Shown: positions 34,488 through 43,818, numbered from the stretch's first letter. The stretch is DNA of 64,000 bases from Paenibacillus sp. SY21-1 (GCF_005222705.1 NZ_STGF01000019.1:1-64000), one strand, 5' to 3'. Numbers and translations are program-made. Notes: generated from the sequence alone by a model not told the origin.

Positions 34488-36770
34488 ATGAATGTAGCCG
34501 CCAAACTAATTCAAAATTTCTGGGACCGCGATGCCCGGATAAGGCTAAATAGCTTTCGGGACAAAGCTCTTCTCATCCGGCAACGGAATTTGGATGCATG
34601 GGACGAAAAACAGCTGCAGGAGGAATCTCTTCGGCTAAAAAAGGAAGCAAAAGCAGGCACGCCCCTGGATGACTTGCTTATCGATGCCTATGCGCTCGTG
34701 TGCGAGGCAGCGAAGAGAACGCTGGGATTACAGCCCTACGATGTTCAAATCATCGCTGCCATCGCCCTGCACGAGAGATTCCTGATTGAGCAGCATACTG
34801 GTGAAGGAAAAACGCTCTCTGCAGTTATGCCCGCTTATCTCCATGCGCTGACCGGCGAAGGCGTTCATGTGCTGACTTTTAACGATTACTTGGCCAAGCG
34901 GGATGCCGATTGGATGGGTCCGATCTATCGTGTTCTAGGGTTAACGGCAAGCGCAGTTCAAGCGGGTATGCCCTTGTCCGAGAAACGGGAAGCGTATGCC
35001 GCAGATATCACCTATGTTACAGCCAAAGAAGCTGGATTTGATTATTTGCGCGATACGATTGCTCTAGATGAAGTTGAAACCGTGCATCGTCCCTTCCACT
35101 ACGTCATCGTGGACGAAGCGGATTCACTGCTTCTCGACGAGGCGCGTGTGCCGCTAGTCATCGCCGGCGAGCCGGACTCCTCCGGCAAGGAAGGTTATCA
35201 TCTAGCAGAAATAGCCAGACGCCTTCAAGAGGAGGTGCACTTCGACTTCGATGAATTCAAGCGGAACGTCTATTTAAACGAAGCTGGTTCAGCCAGAGCG
35301 GAATCGCTGCTGGACTGCGGCAATTTGTACGAAGACCATAATAATCAGCTGTTAATGGCGCTAAATTGCGCTCTTCATGCGGAATTATTATTGAAAAGGG
35401 ACGTTGACTACATCGTCCGGAACGGGAAAATCGAGCTGATTGACGAATACACCGGCCGCGTGGCGGAGAACAGGCATTTGCCGGAGGGGCTGCAAGCCGC
35501 GCTTTACGCCAAAGAAGGGCTGCCATCGCAAGCCGGCGGGAAAGTTCTCGGCACCATTACCCTCCAGCACTTCCTTAGCCTGTATCCAAAAATTTGTGGA
35601 ATGACGGCTACCGCACACGTTTCCGCAATCGAATTTGAGGACATTTACAGTCTGGAAGTCGTGCAAATCCCGCCGAATCGGGAAAACAAACGGATTGATC
35701 ATCCACACCGTATTTATACGCATAAAGAAGCGAAATTCAAGGCGCTTGTGCACGAAATTTTGACCGCCCATGGGACGGGACGTCCTATTCTTATTGGTAC
35801 ATCAAGTGTCGAGGAATCTGATACACTGGCGGACGCGCTTTCGGTTGCCGGCGTACCTTGCCAGGTGCTGAATGCAAAAAACGATGCAGAAGAAGCCGAA
35901 ATTATTGCCAAGGCGGGAGAACTTGGCGCCGTGACCGTGTCGACGAATATGGCGGGACGCGGCGTGGATATTCGACTTGGCGGCGGAAACCCCGAGCAAG
36001 GGAGAATGGTCGCCGGGTTGGGCGGCTTGTACGTAATTGGCACACATATGCACCAAAGCGTGCGCATCGACAACCAGCTGCGCGGGCGATCCGGCCGCCA
36101 AGGCGACCCGGGAGCTTCCGTTTTTTTCGTCAGCCTGGAAGACGAATTGCTGCTTCAATTCGGCGATGGCATCACGAAACGCGGAAGTAGACAGAATGAA
36201 GCTCTCGAAGACCCGGTGCTCCGGGACAAAATCGACCATATTCAGCGTACGATTATGGGTCAAAACTTCCATATCCGCCAGGAGCTGAACAGCTATTCGG
36301 ATGTGGTGGAGAGTCAGAGGCGTATGTTATACAAAAAGCGGCTCAGCATTTTAAAAGGCGAAACGCTGATGAGCCCTTCGGAGCAGCGGGTACAGCTTTT
36401 TTACATCGACAAGTTCTGGGCTGACCATCTGGCCTATGCTTCTTACATTCGAGAAGGCATCCATCTAACGGGCCTTGTCAAACACAATCCGATCGATGAA
36501 TTTCATGACCAAATCATTCAGGCCTATGAGCAAATACCGGCTGACATAGATAGAGAGTCGGCAACTATGCTCGCAAAGCTCGGAGGTTCCAACGATCCGG
36601 CGATGTGGGAAAAGTTCGGACTGAAGAACCCGCCTTCCACTTGGACCTATATCATCAACGATCATTACCAGCCATACTTGCTGAATCGCGGTTCATGGAC
36701 CACAGGCACAATGATTGCTTATCTGCTGCGCAGACTTGCAAGGCCAATGCTCGGGTGGTCGAAACTTTAA
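34488..36770 (+). CDS. secA2: SecA2-like preprotein translocase ATPase
   Basis: 760 residues. Motor motifs are complete: HTGEGKTLS (Walker A), VDEADSLLLDEARVP (DEAD box), GTSSVEESD, TNMAGRGVDIRLGGG and LRGRSGRQGDPG. It is shorter than housekeeping SecA and lacks the C-terminal Cys/His zinc tail that binds SecB and lipids; it ends with a short basic segment. No secY2 or accessory Sec proteins are adjacent, so it probably works with the normal SecYEG, as in the SecA2-only systems of Listeria and mycobacteria. GGGGGG precedes the ATG. Confidence 0.92.
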   Translation: MNVAAKLIQNFWDRDARIRLNSFRDKALLIRQRNLDAWDEKQLQEESLRLKKEAKAGTPLDDLLIDAYALVCEAAKRTLGLQPYDVQIIAAIALHERFLIEQHTGEGKTLSAVMPAYLHALTGEGVHVLTFNDYLAKRDADWMGPIYRVLGLTASAVQAGMPLSEKREAYAADITYVTAKEAGFDYLRDTIALDEVETVHRPFHYVIVDEADSLLLDEARVPLVIAGEPDSSGKEGYHLAEIARRLQEEVHFDFDEFKRNVYLNEAGSARAESLLDCGNLYEDHNNQLLMALNCALHAELLLKRDVDYIVRNGKIELIDEYTGRVAENRHLPEGLQAALYAKEGLPSQAGGKVLGTITLQHFLSLYPKICGMTATAHVSAIEFEDIYSLEVVQIPPNRENKRIDHPHRIYTHKEAKFKALVHEILTAHGTGRPILIGTSSVEESDTLADALSVAGVPCQVLNAKNDAEEAEIIAKAGELGAVTVSTNMAGRGVDIRLGGGNPEQGRMVAGLGGLYVIGTHMHQSVRIDNQLRGRSGRQGDPGASVFFVSLEDELLLQFGDGITKRGSRQNEALEDPVLRDKIDHIQRTIMGQNFHIRQELNSYSDVVESQRRMLYKKRLSILKGETLMSPSEQRVQLFYIDKFWADHLAYASYIREGIHLTGLVKHNPIDEFHDQIIQAYEQIPADIDRESATMLAKLGGSNDPAMWEKFGLKNPPSTWTYIINDHYQPYLLNRGSWTTGTMIAYLLRRLARPMLGWSKL

Positions 36771-36792
36771 TGCAGCGCCACTAGGCCCCCGG

Positions 36793-37248
36793 TTAGAGCC
36801 TCGCGAACGTGATGTAATCGATTTGGGCTGGCTCTGCCGATTCGATCCGAAGTGCCCGGTTAATCTGTCCCCGGTGATATTGACCATGCAAGAGGACCTG
36901 CAACAGGATATCCCGGACGGACGTTCGGAAAGAAGCCCCGCTCTGGTTCGCGTAGTCGATCATCTCGTCCAACTCAAGCTCGGCGAGCCCTTCGATATAG
37001 ACGCGATATTGCTCGGCGTTCTCTTCGAACATCGTCCGGATGGCCGACAGGTTCTCCTCTTCCTCCCACAATGAAAATTGCGAGCTGCCCTTGCCCTGCA
37101 ATCGGGACAACCAGACCCGTTCCGCGACTGCGACGTGCCGAACCAGCTTCAGAAGCTCCTTGTTCTTCGTTTCGCTCTCCTCAAGCGCCTCCAAGATACG
37201 TTCGTCCGCCCAATACAGGTGGTCCATCATACACTTGATCGTCTTCAT
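36793..37248 (-). CDS. DinB-family protein
   Basis: 151 residues forming a four-helix bundle of the DinB/YfiT type. A metal triad is likely from His 10 (MMDHLYWADERIL), the first His of LVRHVAVAERVW and the GQYHRG motif near the C-terminus (LLQVLLHGQYHRGQINRALR). Members include bacillithiol S-transferases and many of unknown role; nothing here tells which. It ends 22 bases from the convergent SecA2-like gene. Confidence 0.88.
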   Translation of the reverse strand: MKTIKCMMDHLYWADERILEALEESETKNKELLKLVRHVAVAERVWLSRLQGKGSSQFSLWEEEENLSAIRTMFEENAEQYRVYIEGLAELELDEMIDYANQSGASFRTSVRDILLQVLLHGQYHRGQINRALRIESAEPAQIDYITFARL

Positions 37249-37472
37249 TCCGATTTCCCCTTTTTCATTTTATCGTTTACATAGCACTGATTTTATTCGA
37301 TAAATCTTTGAACAAACCTGCATGAATGCTTACGGGAAAAATCTGTTGCGGCATCGATATTCACCTTTAAATATTCTGCAACCTCATGATTCAAAGAAAT
37401 AAAAAGGGTATTTCCAGCCTAGCCACTACTATCTGATATTTTTTTAGAAAAAACAAAATGTGCTGGCTAATC

Positions 37473-37498
37473 TGTAACTTATTCATTCCTGAAACGTG
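37473..37498 (+). promoter_or_regulatory. Possible ECF-type autoregulatory promoter
   Basis: TGTAAC (37473-37478) is followed after 16 bases by CGTG (37495-37498), about 50 bases before the sigma gene. An AAC -35 and CGT -10 is the general shape of ECF promoters, which usually drive their own operon. Confidence 0.4.
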
Positions 37499-37546
37499 TT
37501 TATGATGTAGCATAGCGCCATAGTAGACAGAAAAGGGGGATGCACG

Positions 37547-38071
37547 GTCGATTCAAACTCGCTGGAACATATTTATCGTCAATACGGACACGACTTGTAC
37601 CGCTACCTATGCTCCCTCGCCTCAAGCCCCCAGGTTGCCGAGGATTTGATGCAGGATACATTTTACAAAGCCTATATCTATATAGAGAGCTACGATAACG
37701 AACGAATAAAATCCTGGCTGTTCAAGGTCGCTTATCATGCCTTTATCGACTGGCAGCGCAAAGAACGACGAAGCACGCCCTATGAGCCTGCGTGGATGGA
37801 ACAAACCGTTGGCTTAGGAGGATCGGTACGGAGTGCGGAGCAAGAAGCGCTGGGACGTGAGGCGGCCGATAACTGGCTTGACCTGCTTGGCAAGCTTACA
37901 ATCAACAAGCGGCATGTCGTGCTATTGCGAGACCATTATCAGCTAACCTACCAGGAAATTTCCGATATAACAGGCTTGTCGATCTCCAGCGTCAAAATAA
38001 ACATTCATCGCGGACGCCAGGAACTGCAGCGAATGATCCGGCACGCTTATGGAGGAGGGGACAATCTTTGA
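37547..38071 (+). CDS. ECF RNA polymerase sigma factor
   Basis: Extracytoplasmic-function sigma factor. Region 2 is IYRQYGHDLYRYLCSL...AEDLMQDTFYKAYIYIESY (DLMQDTF is the core-binding helix), and region 4 has YQEISDITGLSISSVKINIHRGRQEL. The family-like sequence DSNSLEHIYRQYGHDLY begins at 37550, but the frame has no ATG, GTG or TTG before the TTG at 37595. GGGGG lies 7 bases before the codon GTC at 37547, where a GTG would be expected, so I give 37547 as the probable original start. The gene overlaps the anti-sigma gene by 4 bases. Confidence 0.85.
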   Translation, partial: VDSNSLEHIYRQYGHDLYRYLCSLASSPQVAEDLMQDTFYKAYIYIESYDNERIKSWLFKVAYHAFIDWQRKERRSTPYEPAWMEQTVGLGGSVRSAEQEALGREAADNWLDLLGKLTINKRHVVLLRDHYQLTYQEISDITGLSISSVKINIHRGRQELQRMIRHAYGGGDNL

Positions 38072-39264
38072 CGCATCGCGGTTTATGTAAAGAGATAGAG
38101 CATCTATGGGAACGCTACTTAAAAGGAGACTTCTCGCCGGAAGAAGAGCAGCTGGCCGAAAAGCATCTGGAGCATTGTACGGCTTGCCAGGAAAAACTGG
38201 AGCTGGCTATGGCTTCTCGAATGAATCCTATTCCTTCTAGACCATTAGAAGATACTATTCCAAAAGTCAAGCAACAGCGCTGGATGAAAAGAGCCAAGTG
38301 GAAGAATCGCGTGAATACAGCAGTGAGTTTGCTATCCGCCTTCATCTTATTGAGCATTCTCTCCGGCATCATAACGGGCTTGCTTTATGGTTTGGGCGGC
38401 TCGTCCAACACCGTTCGTCAGCTGCCCCAGGTGCTGGGCACGGCGATTGGCATGACCGTTCCCAATCTTAATTTAGGCAGCGGGGGAGTTCATACCGGAG
38501 TTTACTTCAACCTTTCCATGGAATACACAATGAGCAAGCGCGTAGGGAAGCAGGAAGAACTGAATGGCATTTTACACGGTGATATGCGCTTCAACCTGTT
38601 AAATGTAACGCGTGAATGGTTCAAAGGCGGCTATCAGAGCAATCTCTTCTTTGCGTACCCAAAAGAACAGGATTCGATGACAGAGGAGAACCGTCAATTC
38701 CAGCGGGAACAAGATCATGAGGTATGGAACGCGTTGGATATGATGCAAGAAGGCACGGTATCCGAGCTTGCCATCTCGCTGGATGCAGCCTACCCGCTCG
38801 AGGAGATCTATGACATGTTCGGCAACTACGACATGGACATTGTCTGGTATGCATTTGATACCGGGCTTGAACAGTCTGTCGGGAACTCGGGCGGATACTT
38901 AAGCGGATGGACCGGCGAGCTCTGGGGGATGAGCAGCAATCTCATGCTTAATTATGCCAACACTGGTAACGGACTGAAGGTGTGGGGCGATGGACCTGTC
39001 AAGGAGCAGGCATTCCTGCGCGGTCTTCAGATGCTGCAAGAACATAAGAGCTGGGTGGGTAAGCTTGTTCACTCTGATCCTCGGCTTGAGGAACGCATCA
39101 AATACGTGAGCGAGCATGGTGCCAAAAGCTACGGCCTGATTGTGACTGGCCCAACCAAGGAGCTGCTCAAGCTCCGCGAGCATAAGCATATTACGCGCCC
39201 CGCTTTAGGCGAGACCGACTGGTGGAACTGGTTTTCGCCAAGTTACCAAAGTATGCAATATTAA
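38068..39264 (+). CDS. Membrane anti-sigma factor with zinc-finger-like N-terminus
   Basis: 398 residues. The N-terminus carries a zf-HC2-like motif (AEKHLEHCTACQEKL: His-x3-Cys-x2-Cys), which binds ECF sigma factors. One transmembrane helix follows at about 92-114 (LLSAFILLSILSGIITGLLYGL), then a large outer domain of the type seen in SigM/SigY-like regulators (sigma-factor regulator N and C domains). The start is TTG with GGAGGAGGGG upstream and a 4-base overlap with the sigma gene. The probable job is to hold the sigma factor at the membrane until a cell-envelope signal arrives. Confidence 0.85.
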   Translation: MTHRGLCKEIEHLWERYLKGDFSPEEEQLAEKHLEHCTACQEKLELAMASRMNPIPSRPLEDTIPKVKQQRWMKRAKWKNRVNTAVSLLSAFILLSILSGIITGLLYGLGGSSNTVRQLPQVLGTAIGMTVPNLNLGSGGVHTGVYFNLSMEYTMSKRVGKQEELNGILHGDMRFNLLNVTREWFKGGYQSNLFFAYPKEQDSMTEENRQFQREQDHEVWNALDMMQEGTVSELAISLDAAYPLEEIYDMFGNYDMDIVWYAFDTGLEQSVGNSGGYLSGWTGELWGMSSNLMLNYANTGNGLKVWGDGPVKEQAFLRGLQMLQEHKSWVGKLVHSDPRLEERIKYVSEHGAKSYGLIVTGPTKELLKLREHKHITRPALGETDWWNWFSPSYQSMQY

Positions 39265-39275
39265 GCGCCCTATTC

Positions 39276-39329
39276 GAGTCTTGCCCGTGATCATGCGAAT
39301 GACTTTGCGATCACAGGCAAGGCTCTTTT
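39276..39329 (+). terminator. Rho-independent terminator of the sigma/anti-sigma operon
   Basis: GAGTCTTGCCCGTGATC pairs with GATCACAGGCAAGGCTC across a 16-base loop, followed by TTTTA. Confidence 0.82.
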
Positions 39330-39352
39330 ATGTTAAGTGATGCGCTTATCTC

Positions 39353-39879
39353 CTATTTCGTACTGGAAATATAGTTATAGGCAATAATCAGATCAATGGC
39401 TTCCGCAACGGAATGAACGACTTTGCTCGCTCGGCTAAGGATCTCTTCACGACTTGCGCTCATCGCGAAGCTGTGTGGCGTTAAGGCGAACATGGATAGG
39501 TCGTTGAACGAGTCGCCGATGCATGCAATCTCCTCCGGTGCGATCCCAAGCTCTTTGATGAGCCGTTTTAACGCGTCGCCCTTGGAGACGCTGAGCGGCA
39601 TTACATCCAGTCCACATCGGGATAGGACAACCCATCGGACGTAATCCCGCACGCTCCGAGGAATAATTTATCTACCTGGTAGTTAGCCAAGCTGTCGATG
39701 GCCGCCTGCCCGAAGAGGAAACGGTGCTGAACATTGAGCTCCCCGCCCAACAGGTAGGTTCTTACGGCATTCTTCCGTGACAATGCATCTGCAATATCGA
39801 TCGAGTTCGTGACTGCAACGACATGCTCCGCTGCGAGATGCTCGGCTGCGAACTGCACGGTCGTCGAAGCATCCATCAT
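39353..39879 (-). pseudogene. Deletion-fused remnants: DeoR-type regulator and HAD (Cof-type) phosphatase
   Basis: Two gene pieces joined out of frame. The upstream piece (39879 to about 39610) encodes the sensor half of a DeoR-family repressor: MDASTTVQFAAEHL, VTNSIDIADAL, LLGGELNVQHRFLFG, KLFLGACGITSDGL. Its helix-turn-helix half is missing, and the piece begins right at the next gene's terminator. The downstream piece (about 39615 to 39353) encodes the C-terminus of a Cof-type HAD phosphatase: SKGDALKRLIKELGI, ACIGDSFNDLSMF, AEAIDLII. A deletion between two neighbouring genes, plus loss of the 5' end, explains both. Neither product can work. Confidence 0.75.
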
Positions 39880-39882
39880 AAG

Positions 39883-39911
39883 AAAAAAACCGATTCCCGA
39901 GGAATCGGTTT
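39883..39911 (-). terminator. Rho-independent terminator of the DUF2207 gene
   Basis: On the minus strand AAACCGATTCC and GGAATCGGTTT form a perfect 11-base stem with a 3-base loop, followed by a run of T. It lies about 55 bases past the DUF2207 stop. Confidence 0.88.
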
Positions 39912-39966
39912 AATCATTGCAGGCATTGACATCCAGCATTTCTACACGGTATCGTTGATTGCGGCC

Positions 39967-41733
39967 TCAGAACGCTCCGCGTCCTCCGCCGCCTCCCCCG
40001 CCGCCTCCGGAAGAGAATCCGCCTCCGGAATCGGAAGAGTCATCGCTCGTCGACTTAGTCGATTCCGTAACCGTATCTCTAAACAGCCTCGTCACCTGGT
40101 CATATTCACGGACAGCCGTCGAACCATACAGCGTGCTGCCGTCATAATAAGAAGCGCTATTTTTTGTGTTCTGTATGCTCACTTTCGTTTCCTTAATCAT
40201 TCTTTTTGCCGCGCCAAGCGGAATCGCGTATACGAAGTATGGATCCCAGCGGTGGACCGCCATCGTATTATGCTTCTCTATCCGATTATACGCACGGAGA
40301 AATCGGCCAAAGGCTCTCCATTTTTCGTATTCTATCTGCCCTTCCTTTGTCCTCTGATAACGTCTTGGCACGAAAAAGGGGAGGGGTATTGCACAGAACA
40401 TGAGCCATTTCCAGTCCGCAGGCGCAAGGAACAAGAATCCAAAAAATTGCACCAGGAAGGCAAATAGAACCCATCGATAAATACCTGAGTTTTTCTTGAC
40501 AAGCTTCCGTTCGATAGCCGCTTCTTTGACTTTGCCCTGCCATTCCGACCATTTCCCCGAGAAATCACCCGGTATGGCTGCATTGGCCTTAATTTCCGAG
40601 AAGCTTACTTGATTCCCCTTGCCGATTTCGCGGAAGAACCATTTAAGCAGCATCCCTTCATGCGGCTGCAATCCGTCTTGCTGCTTGTTTTTCCAAAAAA
40701 ACATATAGTCGTGCTTTTCTTTTCCTGCTATTGGAGCATCCAGCTTCTGCATATCGATATAGGTTTTCCTTACAAAATCCAGCATGGTCGCCATCAGATC
40801 ACTGGACTCTACTCGGAGATTCATCAAAAAACCGATGACAGCCGGCGAACTGTCAGAAGGGAGCTCACGATAATAGTCGCGTTTCCAATCCGATGCGGGA
40901 TGCCTTCGATATCGAATGTATACAGTGAAGCCGGCCGCAAGGTTGATAAACAGCAAGAGCGCTGCCCAGGGTACGGTATAATCGTTGTTTGATTGCTGCG
41001 ATTGCCAATTGCGCTCCTCCTCCAAAATGTGCTGGAGCATTGGTTCATCGCTAATTTTCCCGCTCGCTGAAACGTATTCCGTCGGAAACAAAACCCGCGT
41101 CTCAAGCAACTGGTTAGCCGCCAATACATCCACTTCGTAGTGTACTCTTCCATCCTCTTGAACCACAATCGTTCCGCTCAGCGGGCCATGCCCAAATGCC
41201 GTAATTTCGTCCTTGCTCCTACCCTCCGGCAGCTCGATCTCGATGTTCACCATGCTGAGCGGATTGTCGTTTGTCTCATCAAAGAACTTCCAGTACAGCT
41301 CTGCCGTATCCGCATACACTTGTACGGCATTTTTGACGGTATAGGAGAATTGGAACACCTTTGTTGTATCGACGGACCGGGAAAATATTCTGTACTGCAG
41401 CTCTTCGCCGTTGCCGGCCTGCTCGAACGTCAGCGGCACGTTGCCTCCGTCTACTACCTCATAGGCTGCAAATTGCTCAATGCCATCCGACCCGGACCTA
41501 TTCAGATTCACCATAATTCCATTGTAAATGCCCTGAAATACGTAAGTATCTCTCTCCGTCACATGCATGTTTCCCTCTGCATCTATCGTAGCGTGAATAG
41601 CAACCTCGCTTATCTCAAAGGATCGTTCCTCCGCGCTTGCTATTGGGACGGTCAGAAGCATGAGCAGAGCTAGAAACAACATCACAATTTTAGTCCCGTT
41701 AGACATGGTCGCTCTTTCCTCTCTCGCGATCAT
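39967..41733 (-). CDS. DUF2207 membrane protein with Gly-rich tail
   Basis: 588 residues. A signal peptide (about residues 16-33, IVMLFLALLMLLTVPIASA) is followed by an extracellular DUF2207 domain (DAEGNMHVTERDTYVF, then FQFSYTVKNAVQVY). Transmembrane helices lie at about 264-282 and as a pair near 430-470. A cytoplasmic part follows, ending in GGGFSSGGGGGGGGG, the typical glycine-rich end of the family. Function is unknown for this widespread family. AAGGAGGT precedes the ATG at 41733; the ATG at 41706 is an alternative start, also with a signal peptide. Confidence 0.87.
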   Translation of the reverse strand: MIAREERATMSNGTKIVMLFLALLMLLTVPIASAEERSFEISEVAIHATIDAEGNMHVTERDTYVFQGIYNGIMVNLNRSGSDGIEQFAAYEVVDGGNVPLTFEQAGNGEELQYRIFSRSVDTTKVFQFSYTVKNAVQVYADTAELYWKFFDETNDNPLSMVNIEIELPEGRSKDEITAFGHGPLSGTIVVQEDGRVHYEVDVLAANQLLETRVLFPTEYVSASGKISDEPMLQHILEEERNWQSQQSNNDYTVPWAALLLFINLAAGFTVYIRYRRHPASDWKRDYYRELPSDSSPAVIGFLMNLRVESSDLMATMLDFVRKTYIDMQKLDAPIAGKEKHDYMFFWKNKQQDGLQPHEGMLLKWFFREIGKGNQVSFSEIKANAAIPGDFSGKWSEWQGKVKEAAIERKLVKKNSGIYRWVLFAFLVQFFGFLFLAPADWKWLMFCAIPLPFFVPRRYQRTKEGQIEYEKWRAFGRFLRAYNRIEKHNTMAVHRWDPYFVYAIPLGAAKRMIKETKVSIQNTKNSASYYDGSTLYGSTAVREYDQVTRLFRDTVTESTKSTSDDSSDSGGGFSSGGGGGGGGGRGAF

Positions 41734-41854
41734 CGTACCTCCTTCTATGAATGACAGCAGAGTTCAGGCGGTAGTTCTATAGTCTTATATCGTCCAATCC
41801 AGAAAAATTGTTAATAGCTGGATCAGAAGCTGCTGCCGCCATACGGGACCCATC

Positions 41855-42364
41855 TTATTTGTGATTTTTACGATACTCCTTAGGCGTGCAATCATAATGC
41901 TTTTTAAAGCTGCGCGCGCATTCCGAAACGCTCACATGCGCGGTGTCGGCAATTTCCTGCAAGCTTATGGGCTCCGTAAACCTTTGATGGATAAAGCTAA
42001 GCATCACTTGCAAGCGCTCTTGCTGAAGCCTGCTGCGCTTGGCGGATTCCTCCGCATGGAGCGACATATTCGATATCAGAATCAACCATAACCGAACGGT
42101 CGAATCGGTCTCCTCGATTCTGATCAAATTTTCACATACCCCCACCTCTGTGGCCGGGATGCACCGATTGTTTATTTCCGCAGTCATAGGCGGTCTGCTC
42201 ACTCCATTCGGCATGAGCATGTATTTCTGGTCAAAAGCCCGTACATACAACCTGCAGAACCACAACTGAATATTGGTGAATGCGCCCCTTGAGCAGCACA
42301 AAGGCTGCGGCCCATTGGCGGCTGCCGCCCCGTTACAACATTTCATTTGGCGCCCGTGATTCAT
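41855..42364 (-). pseudogene. AraC-family regulator with internal deletion
   Basis: The frame encodes parts of an AraC-type regulator. An LQVMLSFIHQRFTEPISLQEIADTAHVSVSEC segment begins the DNA-binding domain. It then jumps from the end of the first helix-turn-helix (SECARSF) directly to the last few residues (KKHYDCTPKEYRKNHK). About 50 residues, including the second helix-turn-helix, are missing. The N-terminal sensing half is also short and degraded (first 75 residues not family-like apart from a QKYM match). DNA binding is probably lost. No partner gene is evident. Confidence 0.7.
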
Positions 42365-42428
42365 GCGTTCTGCCCATGCCCCTGACGCATATAAGGATTA
42401 AGCCGCTCAACCCGTCTGCACTCTCTTC

Positions 42429-43634
42429 TTACGTTAAACGTCTCGTCATGGCCCAGAACAACAAGGCGATCGCGCTTACGCCGGCCCCAAGCCAGCATAC
42501 CCCGCTCCAACCCGCATAAGCGAAAAGACTTGTTGAAGCCATTGAACCTACAGCGCTTCCGATCGAATAAAAAATCATATAAGCCGCAGTAAGACGACTG
42601 CGAGCCTCAGGAGACACGTTGAAAATCATGCTTTGATTCGTTACGTGTACGGCCTGAACCGCGAGGTCGAGAAGAACGATTCCAACCACAAGAACCGCCA
42701 GCGAGCGTTCGGCATAGCTGATTGGCAGCCATGAGACAAGCAGCAGGACAAGCGCAATTCCGGTAGTCAGCTGCCCCAAGCCTCGGTCCGCAAGCAATCC
42801 GGCTCTCGTCGCTCCCAGCGCCCCGGCTGCTCCTGCCAGTCCAAACGCCCCGATAACGGTAGCCGATAGTGACAGCGGAGGCATACTGAGAGGCAATACG
42901 AGCGAGGTCCACAATATGCTGAAAGCAGTAAAGATAAACAGGCCAAGCAGGGCGCGAATACGCAAAACCCGTTCTTTCTTAAACAGTATAATGACCGAAT
43001 GCAACAGCTGTGGATAGGAGAGCAAAGCCTTTCGCGGTTCATTCGGCAATAGCCGAAATAAAGCCAATGAAATAACAAGCATGCATGCGGCGGAAAAAAG
43101 ATAGACCGAGCGCCAGCCTGCCAAGTCCGTCAACGTCCCTGCAACCGTTCTTGCAAGCAAGATGCCGACAACGACGCCGCTGGTTACGAGCCCTACCACC
43201 CGTCCGCGCTCGGACGGCTCGGCTAAAGTCGCAGCATACGCAACCATCGTTTGTGTCACAACGGCCAACAAGCCGACTACAGCCAGGCCCAATAACAAAA
43301 GACCGGCGCTTGGAGCAAACGAGATGACGGCCAGCCCCGCAACGGATACTAGCATCTGGCCCGGGATCAGCCATCGTCTGTTTAGCAGATCGCCGAGCGG
43401 TACAAGCAGCAATAGACCTGCCGCATAACAAGCCTGGGTAATCGTTATAATGATGCCTGCAGATGAACGCGAGATTCCGAACTCATCCGCCATGACGTCC
43501 AGAAGCGGCTGGGCATAATAGATGTTTGCCACAGACAGTCCGCAGGCAGCCGCAAACAACCAGGCTAAAGCTCGGGATATGACAGCAGGCTGCCGAGCCG
43601 GATACGCCCTATTCTCCCTCCTTTCCTCCTTCAT
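42429..43634 (-). CDS. MFS transporter, drug efflux type
   Basis: About 401 residues with 12 hydrophobic helices. The N-terminal helix LFAAACGLSVANIYYAQPLLDVMADEFGIS and the loop PLGDLLNRRWLIPGQ (the MFS motif between helices 2 and 3) fit the YfcJ/YdhP-like drug/arabinose efflux group. The start is unclear: ATG 43634 is given, while the frame opens at TTG 43703 with GAGGG further in. It is divergent from a TetR regulator, with matching operator-like sequences in the gap. Its substrate is unknown; regulation by the neighbour is the likely link. Confidence 0.88.
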   Translation of the reverse strand: MKEERRENRAYPARQPAVISRALAWLFAAACGLSVANIYYAQPLLDVMADEFGISRSSAGIIITITQACYAAGLLLLVPLGDLLNRRWLIPGQMLVSVAGLAVISFAPSAGLLLLGLAVVGLLAVVTQTMVAYAATLAEPSERGRVVGLVTSGVVVGILLARTVAGTLTDLAGWRSVYLFSAACMLVISLALFRLLPNEPRKALLSYPQLLHSVIILFKKERVLRIRALLGLFIFTAFSILWTSLVLPLSMPPLSLSATVIGAFGLAGAAGALGATRAGLLADRGLGQLTTGIALVLLLVSWLPISYAERSLAVLVVGIVLLDLAVQAVHVTNQSMIFNVSPEARSRLTAAYMIFYSIGSAVGSMASTSLFAYAGWSGVCWLGAGVSAIALLFWAMTRRLT

Positions 43635-43706
43635 GCTTTCGCAGGTTTGAATGTTCTCCAAGCTTCCTTCACCCTCTATTTTCTTAATAGAACCCGCTCC
43701 CAAAAC

Positions 43707-43720
43707 GTACTAAACAGTAC
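43707..43720. promoter_or_regulatory. Palindromic operator near the MFS gene
   Basis: GTACTAAACAGTAC has perfect 5-base arms around AAAC. Its core TACTAAACAGTA recurs in reverse near the tetR start (43819-43830) with one base changed. It lies upstream of the MFS coding region, so the TetR-type protein probably represses the MFS gene here. Confidence 0.55.
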
Positions 43721-43818
43721 AATTGGAATTACAATGAAAATACCCGTTATAATAGAATTTGTCAACATCAAACTAAAAGAATTGACATCTTAAACCTTAC
43801 TCATTATCATTTATATCA

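Noticed and set aside
39967..40020. Glycine run at the end of the DUF2207 protein as a possible sequencing artefact
   Set aside because: A Gly-rich tail is a normal feature of this family.
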